A DNA stretch of 8,289 nucleotides, from NCBI GenBank assembly GCA_011523485.1, contig WTGR01000474.1, positions 1 to 8,289 of the forward strand, in the 5' to 3' direction. The position numbers and the translations under genes are program-made. The notes beneath the pieces were generated by a model that was not told the origin of the DNA, did no database searches, and saw only the letters and a list, made by a program, of their open reading frames with translations. Each line of letters opens with the position of its first letter. Within the stretch, counting starts at the first letter, position 1. Positions 1 to 6,254 of the stretch are shown piece after piece. The DNA is from Acidobacteriota bacterium. GTDB lineage: Bacteria > Acidobacteriota > Vicinamibacteria > Vicinamibacterales > UBA8438.

Positions 1-90
1 CGCAAGCTCGGCGACGACGCGAAGAAGCCGCGCTACGTCATCGGCGAGCGCGGCCTCGGCTACCGCATGCCCGAGGCGGACGGGACGTGA
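1..90 (+). CDS. OmpR/PhoB-type response regulator, C-terminal end only (partial)
   Basis: The first 90 bases read in frame 1 as 29 residues followed by TGA. They contain RKLGDD, then PRYVIGERGLGYRMPEA. This is the end of a winged-helix DNA-binding domain of OmpR/PhoB response regulators: the recognition-helix tail (R-K-L-x-D-D), then the C-terminal beta-hairpin or wing with the conserved G-x-G-Y-R. Such proteins are phosphorylated on an N-terminal receiver domain by a partner histidine kinase and bind promoter DNA. The receiver domain and most of the DNA-binding domain lie left of the window, so the specific regulator cannot be named. KdpE-like proteins share this ending, but so do many others. 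The stop is followed by GC-rich hairpins, so the downstream gene is probably not co-transcribed. Confidence 0.85.
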   Translation, partial: RKLGDDAKKPRYVIGERGLGYRMPEADGT

Positions 91-127
91 GGCCCATCCC
101 CGGAGCGCTGGCCGCCGGATTCGATCC

Positions 128-157
128 CGGCCGTTCCGGCCGACGCCCGCCGGGCGT
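128..157 (+). terminator. Two adjacent GC-rich hairpins after the response regulator gene
   Basis: Two hairpins sit back to back 37 bases after the stop codon. CGGCCG (128-133) pairs with CGGCCG (137-142) around a 3-base loop. ACGCCC (143-148) pairs with GGGCGT (152-157) around a 3-base loop and is followed by only two T residues. This resembles a GC-rich terminator without a proper U-tract, so termination is plausible but not proven. Confidence 0.4.
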
Positions 158-280
158 TCATCGTCGGCGCCGCCCGAAGCCGATCCGCCGCGTCGGCGAA
201 CGCGCGTACAACGGGCGCAGCACGGCCCTGTCGGCCGGCGTACACCGCACGAGCGGGCGGACAGCGGACGGGAACACGCC

Positions 281-1021
281 ATGACGAAAGACGATTACGA
301 ATCAGACCGCCGGAAGGTCGCCGAAGCAATCGCCATCGTCGCCAGGGCGTCCGCGGACGCGGATGCGGCGGCGCACCGGGCGGGCGGGCACGACGCACGG
401 TCCGGCCCGGACGTCTGGCAACGGGAGTTCACGCTTCGCACGGGGCTGGACCTGTCGCGGAGCGAAGTGCAGTTACTCCTCGCGGCGGAGGATTCCGATC
501 CGGCGCCTGGAAACCGGAAAAAGGAGATCTTCTGGCATCCGGAATGGATGCTGCTCAAGGCGGCCAGGCTCGGACAGGTCGTGGACCGTCTCGATGCTCC
601 CGAAGACGGCCGCGACGCCGGTTTCGACCGTTCGTCGATAGCGGGCCCCGTGCTGCTCGCTCTCGCCATCGAGCTCGCGTTGAAGGCGCTGCAGTGGAAC
701 GAACGCGACGGCCGGCAACCCACTCCTACGCACGACCTGCTGGCGCTGTTCAAGGGCCTGAAGAAGGAGACGCGCGAGCGAATCGAGGCGAACATGCCCG
801 AGGTTCTGGGCGTGCTGCCGGACTGCCCGCGCCGGCCGGGGATCGGGACCGCGCTGTTCCTGGCCAGGAACGTCTTCGTCGACTGGCGGTACCCGTACGA
901 ACACCCCGGCCTCATCGTCGAGACCGCCGATCTGAAGACCGCCCTCGAAGCCATCCTGGCCGTGCATCCCGTCCGTGTCGTACGGGGGCCGACACTCGGA
1001 AACCGGGGGCGCCGCCGGTAG
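281..1021 (+). CDS. Uncharacterised protein with HEPN-like C-terminal half
   Basis: A 246-residue soluble protein with no signal peptide or membrane segment. The N-terminal third (1-80) is charged and Ala-rich and matches nothing I recognise. Residues 84-105 include an aromatic stretch, FWHPEWMLLKAARL. Residues 120-165 carry a helix LALAIELALKAL (126-137), a loop, then PTHDLLALFKGL (149-160). This A-x-E-L-x-L-K-A-L ... T-H-D-L-x-x-L-F spacing is typical of HEPN-superfamily helical bundles. Near the end, ARNVFVDWRYPYEHPG (195-210) contains R203-x4-H208, which formally fits the R-x4-6-H pattern of HEPN ribonucleases, but its place after the third helix makes catalytic use uncertain. ATG 281 has a purine-rich GGACGGGA upstream. 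No toxin-antitoxin partner such as a nucleotidyltransferase is adjacent. The gene is probably monocistronic. Real coding is likely; the HEPN assignment is moderate. Confidence 0.75.
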   Translation: MTKDDYESDRRKVAEAIAIVARASADADAAAHRAGGHDARSGPDVWQREFTLRTGLDLSRSEVQLLLAAEDSDPAPGNRKKEIFWHPEWMLLKAARLGQVVDRLDAPEDGRDAGFDRSSIAGPVLLALAIELALKALQWNERDGRQPTPTHDLLALFKGLKKETRERIEANMPEVLGVLPDCPRRPGIGTALFLARNVFVDWRYPYEHPGLIVETADLKTALEAILAVHPVRVVRGPTLGNRGRRR

Positions 1022-1064
1022 CCGGCGGGAACACCGGCACTCCGCGGAACGCGGCCCGAAAGGA

Positions 1065-1087
1065 GGGCTTGCGTTCGGCGAAAGCCC
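1065..1087. terminator. Inverted repeat between convergent genes, candidate bidirectional terminator
   Basis: GGGCTT (1065-1070) and AAGCCC (1082-1087) form a 6-base stem around an 11-base loop. It lies in the 88-base gap between the HEPN-like gene and the minus-strand membrane protein gene, where a shared terminator is expected. No T-run follows on either strand. A second short repeat, GCCGG/CCGGC (1021-1038), starts on the HEPN-like stop codon. Confidence 0.35.
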
Positions 1088-1109
1088 CACGGCGACCGGG
1101 AGGCAGCCG

Positions 1110-1496
1110 TCATCCCCGCCGTGCCAGCCAGTACCACGCGATCCACACCGGCGCGCCGAGCGTCACCGCGAAGACTGCAATCGCCACCGGGCCGAGCAGG
1201 CCCGCCACCAGCGCCGCCGCGACCGTCGCCGCCCCGAGCCCGGTCCCCGCCAGCCACGCGCCGCGCCGGTAGCCCAGCCGCCACAGCCGGCGGCACCCGA
1301 GCGCGAGCGGCAGGCCGCAGGGCGCGACCGGCGCCAGGGATCCGGCCATCCCCGGCAGGGTTGCGAGCCACAGGCCGGGCTCCGCCGCCGGCCCGCCTCC
1401 GAAGCGCACGACCGCCGTCGCGGCCACGCCGGCCGGCAGCCACAGCAGCGCCAGCGTCCAGAACCCCCACCGTCCCCTCGATTGCGTTCTCGCCAT
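1110..1496 (-). CDS. Small four-helix integral membrane protein of unknown function
   Basis: A 128-residue, very hydrophobic protein. It begins with a short basic segment (ARTQSRGRW), then has four likely membrane helices at about 11-31, 41-64, 79-101 and 103-125. Short loops are rich in Arg, including CRRLWRLGYRRGAW (68-81). It ends WYWLARRG. Helices 2 to 4 are Gly/Ala-rich. No catalytic motif or transporter signature is visible. The start chosen is the ATG at 1496, whose translation begins with the basic cytoplasmic cap of helix 1. A GGGGGAGGA purine tract abuts that ATG with almost no spacer. An in-frame TTG at 1544 would add 16 residues (RTASPFRRGGG region), so the start is not settled. 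The gene converges on the HEPN-like gene and diverges from the SnoaL-P450 operon across a 336-base gap. Hydrophobic periodicity and codon bias support it as real; function is unknown. Confidence 0.7.
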   Translation of the reverse strand: MARTQSRGRWGFWTLALLWLPAGVAATAVVRFGGGPAAEPGLWLATLPGMAGSLAPVAPCGLPLALGCRRLWRLGYRRGAWLAGTGLGAATVAAALVAGLLGPVAIAVFAVTLGAPVWIAWYWLARRG

Positions 1497-1832
1497 TCCT
1501 CCCCCGCGCCGGAACGGAGATGCGGTGCGAACCCTGCCGGGCAAGTCACTCTATGCCGAAAGGCCCCTGGGGGAACTCCCGCAAAAGGCGTCCGACCGCT
1601 TCCGTCATGATATTCTCACGATCATTTCGCCCGATAGACATATTCCGTGCACGCAAAGGCCGTCCCCGATCGTATCGTTCCCCGAAGAATCGCCAATTCA
1701 TGACGCTGTCGCGCTTGTCATCGGGTTCCGGGCATATTCTACTCTCCCTTCGGCCCGGCGGGGATCGAGCCGGGAGCTTCGGGGCCGGACAGGGAGCAGC
1801 GTCCCACACCCTCACCGGACGGGAGACAGAGC
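1497..1832. other. Gene-free divergent intergenic region
   Basis: This 336-base stretch separates the membrane protein gene (minus) from the SnoaL-P450 operon (plus). No convincing coding frame is present. The centre (about 1600-1740) is clearly less GC-rich than the flanks, as expected for promoters. It holds a palindrome CGTGCACG (1646-1653), two copies of CATATTC (1639-1645 and 1733-1739), and a TTGTCA (1715-1720) followed by TATTCT (1735-1740) at a too-short 14-base spacing. Nearer the operon, CCCGGC (1754-1759) and GCCGGG (1769-1774) can form a leader hairpin. GGGAG (1821-1825) is the ribosome binding site for the gene at 1833. No tRNA or known riboswitch was recognised. Confidence 0.6.
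1669..1696 (-). promoter_or_regulatory. Candidate sigma-70 promoter for the membrane protein gene
   Basis: On the minus strand TTGGCG (1696-1691) lies 16 bases before TACGAT (1674-1669). Each box matches four of six consensus positions. It points toward the gene starting at 1496 and would give a leader of about 165 bases. Such matches occur by chance, so this is weak evidence. Confidence 0.22.
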
Positions 1833-2288
1833 ATGCCATCGACGGAGATGTCCACGGACGAGGCCGCCATCCGCGCGCTGATCCAGGCGCAGTTCGACAG
1901 CATCGACTGGGCGCCCGGCCGCGACGCCGACTGGCAGACCGTCCACCGGGGGTTCGAGCCCGGCGCGCAGCTCTGGCCGGCGCGGCGGCCGGCCCGGCCG
2001 CAATCGTCGGCCGAGTTCGCGGACAGGCTGCGCAAGCTCCGCGAGGACGGAACGCTGGAGTCGTTCAGCGAGAAAGGCGCCGGCTGCCACGTCCGGGTCG
2101 TCGGCAACATCGCCGTCGCGCTCGCCGGCTGCGAGATGGTCGAGAACGAAGCGACGGTCACCCGGGACGTGAGCGGGTTCCTGCTCGTCAAGGAGGGCGA
2201 GGACTGGCGCATCGCGGCCCAGGCCTGGGACTATGTGGACGACATCCCGGCCGCCTTCGCCGCCGCGGGATTAAGGGAAGACGGCTAG
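1833..2288 (+). CDS. SnoaL-like / DUF4440-type protein (NTF2 fold)
   Basis: A 151-residue soluble protein with no signal peptide. The N-terminal helix pattern DEAAIRALIQAQFDSIDWAPG (9-29) is the opening of the SnoaL/DUF4440 group of NTF2-fold proteins. DADWQTVHRGFEPGAQLWP (31-49) follows as the usual helix-loop-strand. The C-terminal sheet is seen in VRVVGNIAVALAGCEM (87-102), then GFLLVKEGEDWRIAAQAWD (115-133); the W-R-I-x-x-Q-A-W-D strand is very characteristic. Members bind small hydrophobic molecules in a cone-shaped pocket; some are cyclases, isomerases or dehydratases and many have no known activity. No active-site residues can be assigned here. ATG 1833 has GGGAGA 7 bases upstream; a second ATG at codon 6 (1848) is possible. 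It is the first gene of a tightly packed operon, ending on the base before the P450 ATG, which suggests work on the same substrate. Confidence 0.85.
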   Translation: MPSTEMSTDEAAIRALIQAQFDSIDWAPGRDADWQTVHRGFEPGAQLWPARRPARPQSSAEFADRLRKLREDGTLESFSEKGAGCHVRVVGNIAVALAGCEMVENEATVTRDVSGFLLVKEGEDWRIAAQAWDYVDDIPAAFAAAGLREDG

Positions 2289-3761
2289 ATGACCTGGGCT
2301 CCCGGCGGCTCGCCATCGAACGGACCGCGGCGGGCCGTGCCGCGCGGGAAGAGGCGCCGCGCCACGGAGCGCAAGACCGTGAATTCCCCGGCGATACCGG
2401 CCGCGCGCGGCCTGCCGGTGATCGGCAGCGTGTTCGACATGGCGCAGGACATGCGCGCCTTCCTGACGGAAAGCTATCTGGAGCTCGGCCCGGTCTTCTC
2501 CGTCCGTCTGCTCAACCGCCGCTTCATCGTCCTGGCGGGCGTCGAGGCCAACCGCTTCCTCGCGCGCGAAGGCGCCCGGCACTTCCGCTCCTTCGAGTTC
2601 TGGAGCGGTCTCAACGCCTGGTTCGGCGCAGGGCGGTCCGTGCCGAGCACCGACGGGCCGGACCATGCGGCGTTCCGGCGGGCGCTGAGGCGAGGCTATT
2701 CGCGCGAATATGCCATCGACCGCCTGGCGGGCATGGTCGAGATCGCGCGCCGGGAGATCGATACCTGGCCAACGGACCGGCCGGTCGCGGCGACGCCGGC
2801 GCTGCAGCGGATCGTCACCGACCAGGTGGGCACGCTGGTCGCGGGGGTCTCGCCGCGCCCCTACAACGACGACCTGGTCCGCTTCGTCCACGGGCTGCTG
2901 TCCGCCATCGTCGTTCCGAAGCCGCATCTGCGCTGGTCGCCGCGCTTCCGCCGCGCTTCCACGCAGGTGGAGAAGCTCTACCGGGAGGTGATCGAGAGCC
3001 ACTCCGGCGCGATGCGCAGACGGGACGACGATGCTGAGGACCTGATCGACGATCTGCTGGATCTGCACGAATCGGACCCGCGCCTCTTCCCGGAGACGGA
3101 TCTGAGGATGGCCGCGTTCGGCCCCTTCATCGCGGCACTCGACACGGTGGCGGGCACCTGCGCCTTCATGCTGTACGCGCTGCTGCGCAACCCGGAGGTG
3201 CTGGCGGAGGTGCGGGCCGAGGCCGACGCCCTGTTCGCCGGCGGTCCTCCGACGGCAGACGCCTTGCGGAAGATGGACGCGATGCACCGCGCGGCGATGG
3301 AGACAATGCGGATCTATCCGGTGGCACCCCTTGTCGTCCGCACCGCCGCCAACTCGTTCGCGTTCGCGGGCCACCGCATCCCCGCCGCCGAGCAGGTGAT
3401 GATCGCGACCGCCGTGCCCCACTACCTGCCGGAGTGCTTCCCCGAACCCGAGCGCTTCGACATCGGCCGCTACGGGCCGGACAGGGCCGAGCACAAGCGG
3501 CCCTACGTCTATGCGCCGTTCGGCCTCGGCGCCCATCGCTGCCTCGGCAACGGGTTCGCGGAGGTGCAGATCGCCGCGACCATGGCGACCCTGCTGCACG
3601 AGGTCGATCTCGCCCCCGATCGCACGGCGTACAACCTGAAGACCACCCAGATGCCGCTGCCGGCTCCCGGCAAGTCGTTCAGGGTGCGTGTGCAGCGCCG
3701 GCAAGCCAGAAACGGTCCAGGACAAGAGTCGGGGACCGAGTTGGGCAGGCCTGCCGCATGA
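2289..3761 (+). CDS. Cytochrome P450
   Basis: A 490-residue heme-thiolate monooxygenase, expected to insert one oxygen atom into an organic substrate using electrons from a ferredoxin and reductase, neither of which is encoded here. The proline-rich N-terminus continues into ARGLPVIGSVFDM (39-51). The I-helix oxygen-activation motif reads AALDT (282-286), with Ala where Gly is usual. The K-helix E-x-x-R is E338-T-M-R341. PERF is at 387-390. The heme loop FGLGAHRCLG (411-420) fits F-x-x-G-x-x-x-C-x-G, with Cys418 as the iron ligand. No membrane anchor is seen, so it should be soluble. Residues 1-30 are basic and low-complexity; a GTG at codon 31 (2379) with GGAG nine bases before it would give a more usual 460-residue protein. 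ATG 2289 directly abuts the preceding stop and has AGGGA upstream, so both starts are possible. The end overlaps the next gene by ATGA, implying translational coupling. The CYP family cannot be named. Confidence 0.95.
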   Translation: MTWAPGGSPSNGPRRAVPRGKRRRATERKTVNSPAIPAARGLPVIGSVFDMAQDMRAFLTESYLELGPVFSVRLLNRRFIVLAGVEANRFLAREGARHFRSFEFWSGLNAWFGAGRSVPSTDGPDHAAFRRALRRGYSREYAIDRLAGMVEIARREIDTWPTDRPVAATPALQRIVTDQVGTLVAGVSPRPYNDDLVRFVHGLLSAIVVPKPHLRWSPRFRRASTQVEKLYREVIESHSGAMRRRDDDAEDLIDDLLDLHESDPRLFPETDLRMAAFGPFIAALDTVAGTCAFMLYALLRNPEVLAEVRAEADALFAGGPPTADALRKMDAMHRAAMETMRIYPVAPLVVRTAANSFAFAGHRIPAAEQVMIATAVPHYLPECFPEPERFDIGRYGPDRAEHKRPYVYAPFGLGAHRCLGNGFAEVQIAATMATLLHEVDLAPDRTAYNLKTTQMPLPAPGKSFRVRVQRRQARNGPGQESGTELGRPAA

Positions 3762-4777
3762 ACGCCCCGGCTCGCGCGCTCGGGGTGTGGTTGCTGTGCC
3801 TCGCAGCAATCTCCGCCCCGGCCGCCGCTTCGCAGCCCGCGGCCTGTACGGACGGCGAGCGCCCGCTGAAGCTCGGCTTCTACGCCCATTTCGAGCCGGT
3901 GAGCTACAGCGCCGACGGGGCTCCGGGCTCTGCCGGCTTCGACGTCCACCGCGGCTACGAGGCCGACCTCGTGAGCGCGCTCGAAGCCATCGACGGCGCG
4001 AAGCTGTCGTTCTCCCGGCGGGGGATTGCGGCGTGGGACGGTATCTGGCTGCGTCCCGCCGGGCCGCGATACGACATCGTCGGCGGCGGCATCACGATCC
4101 TCGACACGCGCACCCGCAATGCCTCGGGCGAGACCGCAATCGTCTTCACCGCGGGGCATATCGCGTTCCGCCAGTCCCTTCTCGTGCGCGCGGAGGACGC
4201 GGAGCGGATTGCCCGGCACCGGGACCTGGCCGGCGCGGACCGGGTGGGCGTGCTCGCGGCGACGACGGGAGAGGCGCGGCTCCTGGTGCTGACCGGCATC
4301 GCGGACGGGGCCGGGGTGCTGGCCGCCGGCACGCAGGTGGACACGCCGGGCGGCACCGCGCTCGCGGACGGCGGAACGGACTACGTCATCAACGCGGCGG
4401 GCGCGTCGCCGGGGCTTGCCGGCCGCCGGCAGCTGAGGCCGGCGTCGGCCGCACAGCCCACGGTGGTCTACTACCCGGACGACACGACATTGATCGAAGC
4501 GCTCGCGGCCGGCCGGATCGACGCCGTTGCCAGGGGCGCGATCGGCAACCGCGCCGAGGCCCGGGCCCATGGCGGGGCCTTCGCCGTGACCGCCCTCGAC
4601 GGCCGGGCCGAGACCGGCGGGTTCGCGCTGGCGGCCGGCGACGCGGCGCTCGCCGCCTGCATCGACCGCTGGATCGGCCGGCTGACCGACGGCGGCCGGA
4701 TCGGGTTCCGGGAATGGTTCGACGATCCCTCGGTGTTCATGAGGCGGGCACGGCAGGCGGAGACGGGGGAGCGGTAG
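3758..4777 (+). CDS. Periplasmic family-3 solute-binding protein (amino-acid ABC type)
   Basis: A 339-residue secreted protein. Residues 1-24 form a signal peptide (ARALGVWLLCLAAISAPAAA) with an A-x-A cleavage site near 22-25. The mature part opens PLKLGFYAHFEPVSY (36-50), then GFDVHRGYEADLVSALEA (60-77). YDIVGGGITI (105-114), the TR and R-rich segment near 118-120, and the later DDTTLIEALAAGRIDAVARG (241-260) match the two-lobed binding proteins of polar amino-acid transporters. It ends with an amphipathic stretch GRIGFREWFDD (313-323). Family members hand ligand to a permease/ATPase pair, or act as sensors or, as in cyclohexadienyl dehydratase, as enzymes on the same fold. No permease or ATPase gene follows. 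About 60 residues (174-235) lie between the second-lobe ATTGE and the VVYYPDD strand, longer than usual. The ATG overlaps the P450 stop; AGG at 3747-3749 is the likely ribosome binding site. Confidence 0.85.
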   Translation: MNAPARALGVWLLCLAAISAPAAASQPAACTDGERPLKLGFYAHFEPVSYSADGAPGSAGFDVHRGYEADLVSALEAIDGAKLSFSRRGIAAWDGIWLRPAGPRYDIVGGGITILDTRTRNASGETAIVFTAGHIAFRQSLLVRAEDAERIARHRDLAGADRVGVLAATTGEARLLVLTGIADGAGVLAAGTQVDTPGGTALADGGTDYVINAAGASPGLAGRRQLRPASAAQPTVVYYPDDTTLIEALAAGRIDAVARGAIGNRAEARAHGGAFAVTALDGRAETGGFALAAGDAALAACIDRWIGRLTDGGRIGFREWFDDPSVFMRRARQAETGER

Positions 4778-4991
4778 CCGTGGCCTTCAGCGCTTCGCCC
4801 GCGGATCGGGACCGGTCCGGCGATCTCGCGAGCTTCAACAGAGGTCTGCTGGAGATCGCCTCGGATGCCGGCGCGCCGAAAATCAGGGCGGCAGGATCGC
4901 GAGCGGCCCCGGGTCGGTCGGGAAGGGCGTTCCGGTCTGCCGGGATCCGTCGCCGTCTACTCTCCAGTGGTGCCTGCATCCGGCCCTTGAA

Positions 4992-5029
4992 CCGAGAGTC
5001 CGCACGAGTTTTCACGGCTTCTCTCTCGG
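4992..5029. terminator. Inverted repeat between operon end and peptidase gene end
   Basis: CCGAGAG (4992-4998) and CTCTCGG (5023-5029) form a 7-base perfect stem around a 24-base loop; CCG/CGG inside can extend it. It lies 15 bases past the stop of the minus-strand peptidase gene and about 215 bases after the solute-binding protein stop, in a 266-base gap with no gene. A perfect palindrome GGACCGGTCC (4809-4818) lies nearer the operon end. Neither has a clear U-tract. Confidence 0.3.
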
Positions 5030-5043
5030 CTCACTACAAAGCT

Positions 5044-5973
5044 TCAGCGGATGCGGTTCGTGAAGTCCAGGCCCTCAAAGCCGAGCGTGAGAGTCCGCTT
5101 GCCGTCCACGGTCCGGTCGCTCCGCACGACGAACTGACCGTCGGTCGCGACCGCTCCTCCTTCGACGAAGTCGTACAGGAACTTCTTCTCGATCGCTCCG
5201 CTCTCACGGTCCATCGCCTCCAGGGTGAGGAGGAGGCTCGTTCCCGCGAGGGAGACATAGGAGATGGGGCGTTCCCCTTCGGGGACATCGACGCCGCTGC
5301 ACATCACGCCGACCACAGCTCCGTTTCGGGACTCTATCACGGGGCCGCCGCTCATCCCGCCGACGATCTCGCAGTCGGTCCGAAAGCACGGAAACCGCAC
5401 CATAAAGTCATCTCTCTTATCGAGATGCACTTCGCGGACACATCCCTGCGACGCTGCGTACTTCTGCAAGACATGGTGAGTATGAACGCCCGTGGCCCGC
5501 TGCCACTCCATCGCGTGATAGCCGATACCCGCACATTGTTCGCCCACTCGAGGAATTCTCGTTCCCAATCGCAACGCCGGCATGCGGAGCGGTCTGCCGG
5601 TCGCGCGGGCAATCGGCAGATTCAGCTGCATCAGGGCAATGTCCAGATCGCTCGTGAAATGGAGCTTTCTGGCCGGCAGCAAGCCGCCGAGCTTGTCTTC
5701 CTCGCCCGTCTCTGCAGCGTAGAGCGCCCCGATGCCCATGTCGGGATCGGCCATCTTTCCGCCGGCATCGATTTCCAGGGCGTCCTCGATGACATGGCGC
5801 GCGGTCAAAACGAGGCCCTGCGACGAGATTGCGAAACAGGTTCCCACCGCCCGCACGTAGTCGCCCTTCATCGCCACCACCGGCATGACCGTCATCTGGG
5901 TCGGGTGTGGAAACGAGCCGATCGTGACGAAGTCCGTGTCGGTGAAGTCCGCCACCAGATCGCCGTTTTCCAT
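5044..5973 (-). CDS. Trypsin-like serine peptidase without signal peptide
   Basis: A 309-residue protein of the chymotrypsin/trypsin fold (Trypsin_2-like). The catalytic histidine is His60 in LTARHVIED, the aspartate is Asp111 in SDLDIALMQL, and the nucleophile is Ser208 in GGMSGGPVI, so the full triad is present. Strands before His60 (TCFAISSQGLVL) and after Ser208 (GAVVGVMCSGVD) fit the fold. No signal peptide, membrane segment or PDZ domain is seen, unlike DegP/HtrA proteases, so it may act in the cytoplasm. Six cysteines lie at about 46, 147, 178, 196, 201 and 225. The start chosen is ATG 5973, with GAGGGA nine bases upstream; the frame stays open to a TTG at 6153, with an ATG at 6084 that would add 37 residues. 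Codon use is noticeably less GC-biased than in neighbouring genes, hinting at separate origin. Its substrate is unknown. It is divergent from the lipoprotein gene. Confidence 0.85.
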   Translation of the reverse strand: MENGDLVADFTDTDFVTIGSFPHPTQMTVMPVVAMKGDYVRAVGTCFAISSQGLVLTARHVIEDALEIDAGGKMADPDMGIGALYAAETGEEDKLGGLLPARKLHFTSDLDIALMQLNLPIARATGRPLRMPALRLGTRIPRVGEQCAGIGYHAMEWQRATGVHTHHVLQKYAASQGCVREVHLDKRDDFMVRFPCFRTDCEIVGGMSGGPVIESRNGAVVGVMCSGVDVPEGERPISYVSLAGTSLLLTLEAMDRESGAIEKKFLYDFVEGGAVATDGQFVVRSDRTVDGKRTLTLGFEGLDFTNRIR

Positions 5974-6127
5974 GTCGCGCCGTCCCTCGGTGTCGATGAT
6001 GGCCCAGTCGTAACAGAACGATCCCGGGTCCAGAAGGGACCCTCGGAGATGGCGCGCCCGCCCCGGCACGAACCGCCTGGGCATGGCGCCGCATGCCGCG
6101 ACGGCCTCCGCCGCGCCTGGCGCGGCA

Positions 6128-6156
6128 TTGTCATTCCGGTCTTCAGTTCGCAAATT
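6128..6156 (+). promoter_or_regulatory. Candidate promoter for the TbpB-like lipoprotein gene
   Basis: TTGTCA (6128-6133, five of six consensus positions) lies 17 bases before CAAATT (6151-6156, three of six). It sits in the 281-base divergent gap between the peptidase start (5973) and the lipoprotein start (6255) and would give a leader of about 90 bases. The gap holds no gene of its own unless the peptidase starts further upstream. Confidence 0.3.
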
Positions 6157-6254
6157 GGAGCGGATTGCGCGGGCCGCTCGCCGATTCGGCCGGCCGCACC
6201 GCGACCGTGGATGCGCCGGTCCACCCTATCGATCCCATTCTCCGGAGGCTTACC

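Noticed and set aside
295..1470. 391-residue minus-strand open frame opposite the HEPN-like gene
   Set aside because: Ser/Arg/Ala-rich low-complexity translation with no motifs. It mirrors the HEPN-like and membrane protein genes, as expected for antisense frames in GC-rich DNA.
1741..1832. Possible tRNA or riboswitch in the leader of the P450 operon
   Set aside because: A 6-base hairpin exists, but no cloverleaf, T-loop sequence or known riboswitch core could be traced.
1121..3037. 638-residue plus-strand frame spanning several genes
   Set aside because: Pro/Arg/Ala-rich, runs out of frame through the SnoaL-like and P450 genes, and shows no conserved domain.
2271..3809. 512-residue minus-strand open frame opposite the P450
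   Set aside because: Rich in Arg, His and Gln with no family signature; the opposite strand encodes an unmistakable P450.
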